The notes under the pieces were generated by a model, which worked only from the letters and a program-made list of their open reading frames with translations, searched no databases and was not told where the DNA came from. A DNA stretch of 42,870 nucleotides from an uncultured Clostridia bacterium (lineage in GTDB: Bacteria; Bacillota; Clostridia; Christensenellales; Borkfalkiaceae). This document shows, piece after piece, positions 23,321 to 31,886 of this stretch. The first letter of the stretch is position 1. Each line of letters opens with the position of its first letter. The translations under genes were made by a program, and so were the position numbers. The stretch spans positions 1 through 42,870 of the forward strand of contig CALVME010000060.1 in NCBI GenBank assembly GCA_944342055.1, given 5' to 3'.

Positions 23321-24862
23321 ATGGCGAAATTTTCCGAACAACTTAAGAGGACGAGTTCTGCCATAGGGAGATTTTTTGTCTCCGTGTGGCAGACGATGTT
23401 GCTGCCGTTCTTTCAGCGCGTTAGGAAATTTTTTACGCCGCAAAACCTGAAAGAGGTGGGGCGCAGGCTGCATCGCGGCAAGGTCAATCCCATTGCCCTC
23501 GGCATGATCGTCTCGTTTGCCGTCGTGTTCGGCATTTCGTTGGCGACGCTGATCGGAACGTCGGGCGCGGGCTGGAGTTCCGTCCTCTTTTATAACCCTG
23601 CGGACTTCTTCATGGATTTCTTCAAGTCCATGTCCGACTCGGAATATTCCGGGCTCTATACGGAATGGGGCAACATTTATGCGCCCATCATGTACATCCC
23701 GCTCAACTTTTTGCTGCACCTCATCCCCGGCTATGAATACATGTCCGTCGAAGAACTGAGAAATTCTCAGGCGGGCATCGTCATGTTCATGATCCTGATG
23801 ATACTTTGTCATCTGGCGTTCGTCGCGATCCTGTATCGCGCACAGAAGGGTTCCCGCGCCAAAAAGGTGCTGTTCATCTTCTTTATCTACGTCTCCGTGT
23901 GCATGATCTCCGTCATCGAGCGCGGCAACGTCATCCTGTTTGCGCTCATCACGACGGGATTGTTCCTGCTTTTGTACAGGGCGGACTCGTGGTGGCAGAG
24001 GGAAATTTCCTATGTCTGCCTCGCGCTTTCCGTCTGCATCAAGATCTATCCCGTCTTTTTCGGCATTTTGCTTTTGCGCGACAAGCAGTTTACGGGGGCG
24101 ATCCGATGCGCCGTCTATTGGCTGGTCCTTTTCGTTGCGCCCTTCCTCTATTACGGCAACATGGCGGAAAATATCATCGCGTATTTCCGCGCGGTCTTCG
24201 ATTTCGGCGGCGTGGCGACGTCGGCGGTCGCGGACCCCGGCACGGTTTGGCTCGCGGCAAAGGAGGCGGCGGAAGAACTCCTCGAAGACGCCCTGGAGGG
24301 CAGTTCGAGCTTCGGCTACACGGGCACCTTCCAGATCCTCTTTTTGAAACTGTATCAGAATTATTTCACGCTCACCGTCTCCGAACAGCTCTCCAATGCG
24401 CTGTTCATCGTGGCGTTCATCTTCACGTTCTTCCAGGACAAGACGTGGAAGGCGGCGCTTTTGCTCTCCATTCTGAGCATCACGCTCTCGTCGAGCACCT
24501 ATACCTATTCGCTCGCCTTTCTGATCATGCCCTGCATCATGTTCCTCAACGAGGCGTCCTGGAAAAATCCGCTGCACTGGATCTATGCGGCGCTGTTTGT
24601 GTGCATCTTCGGGTTCTTCGTCTGGGAGGAACAGTACTATCACGTCAGCCCGTACTATCAGTACAGTTTCTACTATTGCAACTATGCCAACCTGATCGAG
24701 CGGTTTGCCATTCTGATCATGACCTTCCTTCTGACGTGCGAGGGCGTGTTCCACGCGATCCTGCGCCTGGAGGACGGCATCGTGTGGTGCATCCGCCGCA
24801 AGAAGCGGATGGATCTTCGCCGCAAGTCGCTCGCGGAAAATCCTTACGGAAGAAAGAGATGA
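23321..24862 (+). CDS. GT87-like membrane glycosyltransferase 4
   Basis: A 513-residue polytopic membrane protein. It differs from the other three copies in a basic, amphipathic N-terminal extension of about 60 residues (RTSSAIGRFFVSVWQ, RVRKFFTPQ) before the first span. Family blocks are YNPADFFMDFFKSM (first outer loop, acidic cluster), IYAPIMYIPLNFL in the YPPL position, VIERGNVILFALI, and SVCIKIYPVFFGILLLRDKQF. A long outer loop (about 295-345) separates later spans. GGAG (23306-23309) precedes ATG 23321. Its stop overlaps the following GT2 gene by ATGA. It probably uses a polyprenyl-phosphate sugar and acts outside the membrane; the acceptor is unknown. Confidence 0.8.
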   Translation: MAKFSEQLKRTSSAIGRFFVSVWQTMLLPFFQRVRKFFTPQNLKEVGRRLHRGKVNPIALGMIVSFAVVFGISLATLIGTSGAGWSSVLFYNPADFFMDFFKSMSDSEYSGLYTEWGNIYAPIMYIPLNFLLHLIPGYEYMSVEELRNSQAGIVMFMILMILCHLAFVAILYRAQKGSRAKKVLFIFFIYVSVCMISVIERGNVILFALITTGLFLLLYRADSWWQREISYVCLALSVCIKIYPVFFGILLLRDKQFTGAIRCAVYWLVLFVAPFLYYGNMAENIIAYFRAVFDFGGVATSAVADPGTVWLAAKEAAEELLEDALEGSSSFGYTGTFQILFLKLYQNYFTLTVSEQLSNALFIVAFIFTFFQDKTWKAALLLSILSITLSSSTYTYSLAFLIMPCIMFLNEASWKNPLHWIYAALFVCIFGFFVWEEQYYHVSPYYQYSFYYCNYANLIERFAILIMTFLLTCEGVFHAILRLEDGIVWCIRRKKRMDLRRKSLAENPYGRKR

Positions 24863-25824
24863 GCGTACAGTATTCCGTCATCATCCCCGTGTACAACGGG
24901 AAAGATTATCTCGCCGACGCGGTCGCGAGCGTGTATCGGCAGCATGTTTCGGATTTTGAGATCGTTCTGGTGGACGACGGTTCGACGGACGGCAGCGGAG
25001 AGATTTGCGACAAGTTTGCTGCCGAGGACGCGCGCGTCAAAGTCATTCACCAGAAAAACGCCTATCTCGGCGCCGCGCGCAACCGCGGATTCGAGCGCGC
25101 GTCGGGGAAGTATGTGCTCTTTCTCGACGCGGACGACATCCTGTGCGACGGCGTCTTAGAGGCGGCTTTTTTGTTTGACGGGGCGGACATCATCTGCTCC
25201 AATCGCTTTTATACGTACGATTGCAGGACGGGAAAAGAGTCCGTCCGCACGGGGGATTTTTCCGAGGGCATGGAACTCAGGACGGTGAACACCCGCCTCG
25301 CCGCCTTTTCGCCCTATACGGCGCAGTCCGTCTACAGGCGGGAGTTTGTCGAGCGTTCGGGCGTTCGGTTCGAGGAGACGCGCATCAATTCGGAAGATCG
25401 CGTCTGGACGGTGCGGCTCATCCACCTTTCGAAGAGGACGGCGGTGCTCGACCGCCCGCTGTATCGCTACACCGAACACAGGGAAGGCTCGCTCATGAAT
25501 CGCATGACGGCGGCGTACATTCTCGACTCCCTCAAGGCGTTGGAGACGCTGTACGAGGAGGCGGACGGCTTCGATTACGATCCCGTCGACGCGGTGAAAG
25601 AGAAGATCGCCAACGAGTTTTTGTGCTTTTGCGCCTGTGCGGCGCTCGTGCGGGACAGAGAGATCGGTTCGCGCACGATGGCTTACGTCAGGGAGCACCT
25701 CTCGATTCTCGGCAGCCGACACTGTGCCGCGCGCCCCTTCCTCTGGCTGCGCCGCGTGATCGGGCTCAGAAACCTGTTAAAACTTTGCAATGCGGTATTT
25801 CTGCATTATACGACAGACCGATGA
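24859..25824 (+). CDS. GT2 family glycosyltransferase (tandem copy A)
   Basis: A 321-residue GT-A glycosyltransferase. The nucleotide-binding start is YSVIIPVYNGKDYL, then VLVDDGSTDGSGEICDKF, and FLDADD is the DxD metal site. There are no membrane spans; the C-terminal 100 residues are helical and end in a basic, partly hydrophobic stretch (RPFLWLRRVIGLRNLLKLCN) likely to touch the membrane. It should add one sugar to a lipid-linked oligosaccharide on the cytoplasmic side. ATG 24859 overlaps the GT87 stop, and its own stop overlaps the next GT2 gene, both by ATGA. It is a tandem paralogue of the gene at 25821. Donor and acceptor cannot be read from sequence. Confidence 0.88.
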   Translation: MSVQYSVIIPVYNGKDYLADAVASVYRQHVSDFEIVLVDDGSTDGSGEICDKFAAEDARVKVIHQKNAYLGAARNRGFERASGKYVLFLDADDILCDGVLEAAFLFDGADIICSNRFYTYDCRTGKESVRTGDFSEGMELRTVNTRLAAFSPYTAQSVYRREFVERSGVRFEETRINSEDRVWTVRLIHLSKRTAVLDRPLYRYTEHREGSLMNRMTAAYILDSLKALETLYEEADGFDYDPVDAVKEKIANEFLCFCACAALVRDREIGSRTMAYVREHLSILGSRHCAARPFLWLRRVIGLRNLLKLCNAVFLHYTTDR

Positions 25825-26726
25825 AACTCAGCGTCATTGTACCCGTTTACAACAGCGCCGCTTATCTGGAACGCACGATCGAGAGCGTTCTGGCGCAGAA
25901 TTACGAAGATTTCGAGCTCATCCTCGTGGACGACGGCTCGACGGACGGCAGCGGAGAACTCTGCGACAAGTTCGCGGCGGCGTTTCCGCGCGTGAGGGCG
26001 ATCCATCAGGAAAACGCATACGTCGGCGCGGCGCGCAATGCGGGCATGCGGATGGCGAGGGGGGAGTATCTGTACTTTCTCGACAGCGACGACGTGCTGT
26101 GCGAGGGGGTGCTCGCGCGCGTCGCTCCATATCTGAACGGCGCGGACGTCGTCGCGTCCGGCATCAGGACGGAGGGAGGGAAGCGGCTTTCCCTGCCGGA
26201 GCGGGAACCGCTGCGCGACGAGCTCTTTCTGTTCAGCCCCTTTCTGGGGCAGAGCTTTTACCGCGCCGGCGATCTCCCTTCCTTTTCGACGGAGCGCAAG
26301 ACCGCGGAGGACTGCGAGTGGCTGTTTGATTGCCTGCAAAGGGCGGGCTCCGTCGAAATCTGCCCTTTCCCCTTCTACGAATATACGGAGGAGCGGGAGG
26401 GTTCGCTCACGACAAATTACCGCGCTGCGCTCATCGCCCCGACGCTGAGGACGTGGAAAAAACTCTTCGACGCCTGCGAGGGGAGCGGTTTTTCCGATCG
26501 GGACCGCATCCGCGCGTATTGCGCGGACGGCATGATCCAGCACTGCATTACCGCCGTTTTGTCGGGCGAGGCGGCACTTTTGCAAGAGGCGCGCTCCTGC
26601 CTCCCTTATCTGAAGGCGAAGGGGTGCAAGGTCAGACCTTTTTTGTGGCTGAGCCGCATTCTGGGTATGAGAGGATTTTTCCTTCTCTGCAATCTGAAAA
26701 TGAGAAAGAGGGCGCCCGTTCGTTGA
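25821..26726 (+). CDS. GT2 family glycosyltransferase (tandem copy B)
   Basis: A 301-residue GT-A glycosyltransferase and close tandem paralogue of the preceding gene: LSVIVPVYNSAAYL, LVDDGSTDGSGELCDKF, HQENAYVGAARN, FLDSDD, then a YTEEREGSL block and a C-terminal RPFLWLSRILGMRG stretch, all at matching positions in copy A. The catalytic core is well kept and the acceptor-binding half is more diverged, as expected if the two add different sugars or act at successive steps. It starts by ATGA overlap at 25821. It is the last gene of the transcript that begins at 19612; its TGA stop codon lies in the loop of the terminator. Confidence 0.88.
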   Translation: MKLSVIVPVYNSAAYLERTIESVLAQNYEDFELILVDDGSTDGSGELCDKFAAAFPRVRAIHQENAYVGAARNAGMRMARGEYLYFLDSDDVLCEGVLARVAPYLNGADVVASGIRTEGGKRLSLPEREPLRDELFLFSPFLGQSFYRAGDLPSFSTERKTAEDCEWLFDCLQRAGSVEICPFPFYEYTEEREGSLTTNYRAALIAPTLRTWKKLFDACEGSGFSDRDRIRAYCADGMIQHCITAVLSGEAALLQEARSCLPYLKAKGCKVRPFLWLSRILGMRGFFLLCNLKMRKRAPVR

Positions 26727-26740
26727 GGGCGCCCTCTTTT
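26705..26740 (+). terminator. Strong Rho-independent terminator with the stop codon in its loop
   Basis: AAAGAGGGCGCCC (26705-26717) and GGGCGCCCTCTTT (26727-26739) form a perfect 13-pair stem around a nine-base loop that contains the TGA stop (26724-26726) of the GT2 gene. The right arm runs into TTTT. It cleanly separates the upstream operon from the Wzx/Wzy-type operon. Confidence 0.88.
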
Positions 26741-26773
26741 CGTAAGTTTTCACGCTTAAGTCAAAAAATTAGC

Positions 26774-26802
26774 TTGCAAATCCGACGGAAATATGGTATG
26801 AT
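26774..26802 (+). promoter_or_regulatory. Promoter of the Wzx/Wzy polysaccharide operon
   Basis: TTGCAA (26774-26779), 17 bases, TATGAT (26797-26802), with an AT-rich upstream stretch. It is weaker than the other promoters in the window, which match the consensus more closely. The leader from about 26809 to 26851 contains AGGAG (26842-26846). No other convincing promoter was seen up to 37929. Confidence 0.7.
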
Positions 26803-26851
26803 GATATCGGATTTTTTTGTGTAGGCAGTTTTCAAGGTCACAGGAGAAAAT

Positions 26852-28063
26852 ATGACAGGTTTTGCGGGCAATCCCATGATTTTGACACAATCGAACGAAA
26901 AGAAAGAATTGTTTGCCGTCGGCTCGTACTTTGTTTTCTGGGGGATCCAGATGCTTTGCAAGGGGTTCGGACTGGAAAACGGCGGAGCATACAAGCTGCT
27001 GTCTCTCCTTTCGTTGCTGTTTTTGGGCATCAAATTGCTTCTGACGGAATGGACGTTCCGAGACCTGACGCTCTCTTGCTGTATCGTCTTTCTCGGCTTT
27101 ATGACCTGGCTCATGTCGGACATGCTTCCCATGCTGCTGTTGGCGCTTGCCATCGTGGGGGCAAAGGGCGTTCCGATCAGAAAACTGCTCTATGTGACCT
27201 TTTATATCCGCGGCATATCCTTTCTGATCGTCGTCAGCGGGTCCTTTTTCGGATTGTTTCCCGAAAACGGGAGCCAATACAGAGAGATCTTCGACGTTTT
27301 CAGCTTTGTATTCCAAGGAGAGGGGCGCGTCCATGTGCTGCGCAGATTTTTAGGGTTCAGCACCGCGAATCTCGCGTCCGTGCACCTGCTGATCATATTG
27401 TCGCTGTTCATCTACGTCAACGACAACAAGCTCGGCGTCGTGCATTACCTTCTGATGATTCTCGTGAACGCCATTTTGTATCGTTTTACGGGCAGCCGTA
27501 CGAGCATGGCGCTCGTCTATTTTCTCATCGCTTTGAGCGCAGCCATGCGTTTTCGCGCGTTGCGCCGCCCTATCTATGCAGCGGGCGTCTGGGCATTCTT
27601 CGGCATCTTCCTTTTCAGCGTCCTGAGCGCACTTCTGTTTGTGCAGTCCGATCAGCCCCAAACGGCATGGGAAAATATTTGTCAGAAACTGGACCTCCTG
27701 CTCTCGGGAAGGCTGGGATACAACGCTTACGCGATACGGACGTTCTCCGTCCTTCTTTACGGCGGAAAATTCCAGAACAACTGGAGTCAGCTCGACAACG
27801 CTTATCTGAATTTGTGGCTTCGGTTCGGGTTTGTCAACTGCGCTCTGTTTCTGCTTGCCTGTACGTTGCATCTGCGGGAATGCAAACGCCTGCGGCGGCA
27901 CGCGCCCTTTCTTATTTTTGTTGTGTTTGCGGTGCTCGGGTATATGGAGATGTCCATGTATGCGATTACGATGAATGTGTTTTTGCTTGAACTCAGCAGC
28001 TTTCTGTTTCCGCAAAACGGAAGAAAGTATCCGAAAGAACCCGTTTTCAAAAAATGCGTCTGA
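26852..28063 (+). CDS. wzy: Wzy-like polysaccharide polymerase
   Basis: A 403-residue polytopic membrane protein with about 10-11 spans and a larger outer loop near residues 285-320. The short motif FTGSRTSMAL after a membrane span is the SRTG/SRTS element common in O-antigen polymerases and ligases. It resembles the N-terminal half of the fusion protein at 35305 along its whole length (for example AIVGAKGV versus AIVGAKDV, YRFTGSRTSM versus YRYTLSRTGM, and QLDNAYLNL versus VLDNAYIML). Such proteins join lipid-linked repeat units on the outer face of the membrane. AGGAG (26842-26846) precedes ATG 26852. It is the first gene of the operon. Base composition looks lower in G+C than its neighbours, as is usual for polymerases. 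Confidence 0.78.
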   Translation: MTGFAGNPMILTQSNEKKELFAVGSYFVFWGIQMLCKGFGLENGGAYKLLSLLSLLFLGIKLLLTEWTFRDLTLSCCIVFLGFMTWLMSDMLPMLLLALAIVGAKGVPIRKLLYVTFYIRGISFLIVVSGSFFGLFPENGSQYREIFDVFSFVFQGEGRVHVLRRFLGFSTANLASVHLLIILSLFIYVNDNKLGVVHYLLMILVNAILYRFTGSRTSMALVYFLIALSAAMRFRALRRPIYAAGVWAFFGIFLFSVLSALLFVQSDQPQTAWENICQKLDLLLSGRLGYNAYAIRTFSVLLYGGKFQNNWSQLDNAYLNLWLRFGFVNCALFLLACTLHLRECKRLRRHAPFLIFVVFAVLGYMEMSMYAITMNVFLLELSSFLFPQNGRKYPKEPVFKKCV

Positions 28064-28072
28064 GGAAATAAA

Positions 28073-28867
28073 ATGAATTGTGTGGAACGCAATCTTGTGC
28101 TCGGCAGGGTAGGGTTTAACGCCTGTACAAAAGAAGAGCTCATAAATATGATCGAAAATCTGAATACGGACAAGAAGGGCGCTTACGTCTCTTTTCTCGG
28201 CGCGCCGCATGTGGCGATCGCCGAGACGAACGAGGCGGCGGCTGCCGCGTATGCGGGGGCAACGATCATCGCCATGGACGGCAGTCCCGTCGCCAGGGCG
28301 GCAAAGCAGTGCGGCATCGTGTGCGAGCGCTGCGGCGGGCCGGATATCATGAACGAGATCCTGCGTCGGAGCGAGAAACAGGGCAGGACCCAGTACTTTT
28401 ACGGGGAGAACCCTGAGGTGCTCAAAAAGATGGTCGCGCGATGCCAGGAATTGTATCCCGATCTGCGCATTGTCGGCTACTATGCCCCGCCCTATCGCGA
28501 GCTGAGCGAAGAGGAGGACGAAGAGATCGTGCGGATGATCGGGGAACAGAAGCCCGATTATCTCTGGATATCCCTCGGTTCGCCCAAGCAGGATTGCTGG
28601 ATGGCGAAACATGCCGCATATTTCCCCGGCACTACGATGATGGGGGTGGGCGCGGCGTTCAAATTTCTTTCGGGCGCGGTGAGGCGCGCTCCGCAATTCT
28701 GGCAGAAACTTGGTCTGGAGTGGCTTTATCGGCTGTTGCAGGAGCCGCACCTCATGTGGCAGAGATATCTGAAGTACGCTCCGACGTTTTATCGGATCAA
28801 AAAAAAGACGCTGAAGGAGTACAAGGCGCAGAGTAAAATTCGCAGGGAGACGGAGAGCGCGGAATAG
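28073..28867 (+). CDS. WecG/TagA/CpsF-family glycosyltransferase (GT26)
   Basis: A 264-residue GT26 enzyme. Conserved blocks are FLGAPHVAIAET near the N terminus (N-terminal substrate site), MDGSPVARAAK, GGPDIMNEIL, YFYGENPEVL, PDYLWISLGSPKQDCWM, and GVGAAFKFLSGAVRRAP followed by GLEWLYRLLQEPHLMWQRYLK. GT26 members such as TagA and WecG usually add the second sugar (ManNAc or ManNAcA) to undecaprenyl-PP-GlcNAc, so this enzyme probably acts early on the repeat unit. The basic C-terminal tail (about 235-264) suits membrane association. GAGGAAAT precedes ATG 28073, ten bases after the polymerase gene. The exact sugar is not determinable. Confidence 0.92.
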   Translation: MNCVERNLVLGRVGFNACTKEELINMIENLNTDKKGAYVSFLGAPHVAIAETNEAAAAAYAGATIIAMDGSPVARAAKQCGIVCERCGGPDIMNEILRRSEKQGRTQYFYGENPEVLKKMVARCQELYPDLRIVGYYAPPYRELSEEEDEEIVRMIGEQKPDYLWISLGSPKQDCWMAKHAAYFPGTTMMGVGAAFKFLSGAVRRAPQFWQKLGLEWLYRLLQEPHLMWQRYLKYAPTFYRIKKKTLKEYKAQSKIRRETESAE

Positions 28868-28886
28868 CCTCTCGGACAGACGTCGT

Positions 28887-29966
28887 ATGAAAGTATTGGT
28901 GATCACAAACATTGCATCCCCGTATCGGGTAGATTTTTTCCGCTATCTGCAGAAGTCTTATCCCGCATACGGGTTTCATATATTATATGCGACTGCGGGG
29001 CAGGAAGGCAGGGAGTGGACGGCGCAGTCGGCTTTGCCGGATTCGTATTTTCTGCGCTCCAGATCGATCACCGTAGGCAAGAAAGGTTGGGAGAGGACGA
29101 TCCATTTTCCCGTCAACCCTTCCGAGACCATCCGCTCCATCGCGCCCGACGTCGTCGTGGCTTCCGAATACAACCCGACGGCGCTCGCCGCTCTCTCCTG
29201 GTGCAGGCGCAACAAGGTGCCCTTCGTGCACTGGACGGACGGGACGCTCGTCAACGAGCGCAATCTCAACCCCGTGCAGAAGTGGGCGCGCCGCCGCATC
29301 GTCGGCAACGCGGATTCTTTTATTGCAAGTTCTTCCGCGGCGAAGCGCAAACTGGAAGCGTACGGGGCAAAGAAAGAGATTTTCATCAGTTTTCTGACGG
29401 TCGACATCGACAAATACCTCGCGGAGAAGCGGGAGAGCGACGCGACCACGCTTCTGACGGTGGGAGGGCTCATCGAGCGGAAGGGAGTCGATCTCCTCAT
29501 CGAGGCGATGACGAAGATGCGCCATCGCTGCCGCCTGCTCGTCGTGGGCGGAGGCCCCGAAGAACAGAAACTCAAAGAACTTGCGCGCAAACACAATGTC
29601 AGTGCGGCATTCCTCGGATTTTTGGAGGGAAAGGCACTCAGATCCGCCTATGCGGCGGGAGACGTGTTCGTGACAGCGACGCGGGAAGATTGTTTCGGGC
29701 TCGTCATGCTCGAGGCGATGTGCGCCTCTCTCCCCATCGTGGCGTCGTCGTATGCCGACGGGGCGTACGATCTGATCGACGGCAACGGCAGGATCGCAGA
29801 TCCCTTCGACGCGGAGGCGTTTGCGGAAGCGATCGATCAGACTTTGGACGAAAACGGGCGGGACAACGCGCTCGGCAGGCGTTCTTACGAGAGGGCGCGC
29901 CTCTTCTCGTTTGCGCGCGTCGCTCCGCCCTTCGTGGCGGCGATCGACGAGGCGGTGAAGCAATGA
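28887..29966 (+). CDS. GT4 family glycosyltransferase 1
   Basis: A 359-residue GT-B glycosyltransferase. The N-terminal domain starts VLVITNIASPYRVDFFRYL, in the manner of WcaI/WbuB-type GT4 enzymes. The C-terminal Rossmann domain has LLTVGGLIERKGVDLLIEAM (sugar-nucleotide domain start), LLVVGGGPEEQKL, and the acidic pair region E267-D268-C-F-G-L-V-M-L-E276. Read strictly, the first acidic residue of the usual E-x7-E is D268. It probably adds a sugar with retention of configuration on the cytoplasmic side. The ribosome site is poor: 19 bases separate it from the GT26 gene with no clear AGGAG. Its stop overlaps the next GT4 gene by ATGA. Confidence 0.9.
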   Translation: MKVLVITNIASPYRVDFFRYLQKSYPAYGFHILYATAGQEGREWTAQSALPDSYFLRSRSITVGKKGWERTIHFPVNPSETIRSIAPDVVVASEYNPTALAALSWCRRNKVPFVHWTDGTLVNERNLNPVQKWARRRIVGNADSFIASSSAAKRKLEAYGAKKEIFISFLTVDIDKYLAEKRESDATTLLTVGGLIERKGVDLLIEAMTKMRHRCRLLVVGGGPEEQKLKELARKHNVSAAFLGFLEGKALRSAYAAGDVFVTATREDCFGLVMLEAMCASLPIVASSYADGAYDLIDGNGRIADPFDAEAFAEAIDQTLDENGRDNALGRRSYERARLFSFARVAPPFVAAIDEAVKQ

Positions 29967-30973
29967 AAGTACTTCTCATCGACAACGCGACGGACGGCCA
30001 TCATATGGCATATGCGGCGTGCCTCGCTTCTTCCGCGGCGTATGAGGGCGTGCTCGCGCTCCCCGACGGAAAGGGGGACGTCCCTTGTCCGGACAAACAG
30101 ATTTCCGGCTTCCGCCCGCTTTCCTATCTCTGCTGGGTGAGAGGGATCAGACGCCTCGTCAGGGAGACGAAACCCGATGTCGTGCATTTTCTGAACGCAA
30201 ACGCGCTCGTCAATTACTGCGGGGTCGGGCTTGGCTGGCTCAGGCGATACCGCACGATTTTTACCTATCACCTGCATTTCGGGGGCAAACTCAAACATTT
30301 CGGGCACAGGCGGCTCGCGAAGATAGGCACGTCCGTCGTGCATACGGCGTCTCTCGCCCGCACGTTCGCCGCGTACGGCGGCAAAGTCGTCCACATCGAA
30401 TATCCGAATTTTTTGCAGGAGGATGCGCCATTTTCTCGGGATCGCTCCGTCAGGACGCTGCTCGCGCTGGGGCAGACGCGCCGCGACAAGGGACTGGATA
30501 TTTTGCTCGAAGCCCTGGACGGGGTCAAGGCGGACTTCCGTCTGGTGGTGGCGGGCGCGCCCGTCGATTTTGACGAGGCGTTCATCCGCGAAAAGACGGC
30601 GGGTTACGCCGACAAAGTGCGGCTCGATCTGCGGTTTCTGCCGCAGGAGGTCATGCGCGGGTATTTGAAAGAGGCGGATTACATCGTATTGCCCTATCGC
30701 CGCGTCTTCGACGGCGCGAGCGGACCGCTCACGGAGGGCGTCGGTTACGAAAAGCCGATCATCGGGCCCGATTGCGGCAGTCTGGGCGAGATCATCAGAG
30801 AACATCACATCGGCTATACCTTCCCCTGCGAAAGTGCGGAGGGCTTGCGGAAATGCATCGAGAAAGCGCTTTCGGAGCGCTTCGCCTATGACGAAACGGC
30901 GAAACGATACCGCGAATATCTCTCTCCCGAGCGCTTTAAGCGGGAATACGCCGAGCTATACGGAGGATTATGA
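29963..30973 (+). CDS. GT4 family glycosyltransferase 2
   Basis: A 336-residue GT-B enzyme, only distantly related to the preceding one. It starts MKVLLIDNATDGHHMAYAA. Its N-terminal half includes PDVVHFLNANALVNYCG and FTYHLHFGGKLKHFG. The C-terminal half has TLLALGQTRRDKGLDILLEAL, FRLVVAGAPVDFDE, and YIVLPYRRVFDGASGPLTE258GVGYEKPIIG, the region of the second catalytic acidic residue; the first acidic position of E-x7-E is not evident. It is shorter than most GT4 enzymes (360-400). ATGA overlaps link it to both neighbours (start 29963, next gene 30970). Family placement is sound; donor and acceptor are unknown. Confidence 0.85.
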   Translation: MKVLLIDNATDGHHMAYAACLASSAAYEGVLALPDGKGDVPCPDKQISGFRPLSYLCWVRGIRRLVRETKPDVVHFLNANALVNYCGVGLGWLRRYRTIFTYHLHFGGKLKHFGHRRLAKIGTSVVHTASLARTFAAYGGKVVHIEYPNFLQEDAPFSRDRSVRTLLALGQTRRDKGLDILLEALDGVKADFRLVVAGAPVDFDEAFIREKTAGYADKVRLDLRFLPQEVMRGYLKEADYIVLPYRRVFDGASGPLTEGVGYEKPIIGPDCGSLGEIIREHHIGYTFPCESAEGLRKCIEKALSERFAYDETAKRYREYLSPERFKREYAELYGGL

Positions 30974-31884
30974 CTTTTTCGTTTATTATACCGGTTTACA
31001 ATGCGGAACCCTATCTGCGCGATTGCCTGGACAGCCTGCTCTCTCAGGACCTGACCGATTGCGAAGTGATCGTCATCGACGACGGATCCAAAGACGCAAG
31101 CGGCGCGATCTGCGACGAATATGCGGACAAATGCCGCGTGTTTCACGTCAAAAACGGCGGCGTCTCCAAGGCGCGCAACTACGGGCTCGACCGCGCGCAG
31201 GGAAAGTATGTCGCCTTTTTGGACAGCGACGACATGGTCACGGACAATTTTGTCGCGACCTATCGGGAAGCGGTGCGCACAGAGGCGGACATCTATCACT
31301 TCAATTCCTACCGCACGCATCATGAGACCGAACTCATGGTGCACGGCGTCACGACGGATCTCGCGCAGGCGCGCAGGGCGCTTTTGACGTTCCGTCAGTG
31401 TCAGCCGTGGGACAAAATTTTCGTGCGGGAACTCATCGGGGACAAGCGATTCGACGAGAGCATGAAGCTCTACGAGGACTTTGCGTTCCTCTTGGATTAT
31501 TATAGGGACGTGAAAAAAATTTATGTCTCCAACTCCGCGGTGTATCGCTATTTCGTGCGCAAGAGCAGCATCAGTTCGAAGGGCAAATTGCAGTATTTTG
31601 CGAGCTGCGACCGCATTTACGAAAAAATTTGCGCGTTTGCGAAGGAATACGGCATTTCCGATCTGTATTCCGCGCGCAAGAACCTGCTTTTCATCACTAC
31701 GCTGATCGGAGCGAGGCTCTATCACGGAGGGCATTCCTCTCGGGAGATCAAGGGTGCGCTCAGGGCGCTTCCTTACTATCGCGCGCTCGTGAAGGAGCGC
31801 TATGCGGAATTGAGGGACAAAGTCCGCAGATTCTGCTTAAAGACGGGCTGGTTCTCTCTGGCTCACAGATTCTTTTACTATTGA
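30970..31884 (+). CDS. GT2 family glycosyltransferase
   Basis: A 304-residue GT-A enzyme of the capsule type: FSFIIPVYNAEPYLRDCLDSL, VIVIDDGSKDASGAICDEY, NGGVSKARNYGLDRAQGKYVA-type segment, FLDSDD metal site, then a PWDKIFVRELI and LYEDFAFLLDYY block typical of EpsJ/EpsH-like enzymes. There are no membrane spans, and the C terminus is basic and aromatic (RFCLKTGWFSLAHRFFYY), probably touching the membrane. It starts by ATGA overlap at 30970 and is followed two bases later by another GT2 gene. It should add one residue to the repeat unit; specificity is unknown. Confidence 0.9.
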   Translation: MTFSFIIPVYNAEPYLRDCLDSLLSQDLTDCEVIVIDDGSKDASGAICDEYADKCRVFHVKNGGVSKARNYGLDRAQGKYVAFLDSDDMVTDNFVATYREAVRTEADIYHFNSYRTHHETELMVHGVTTDLAQARRALLTFRQCQPWDKIFVRELIGDKRFDESMKLYEDFAFLLDYYRDVKKIYVSNSAVYRYFVRKSSISSKGKLQYFASCDRIYEKICAFAKEYGISDLYSARKNLLFITTLIGARLYHGGHSSREIKGALRALPYYRALVKERYAELRDKVRRFCLKTGWFSLAHRFFYY

Positions 31885-31886
31885 TT

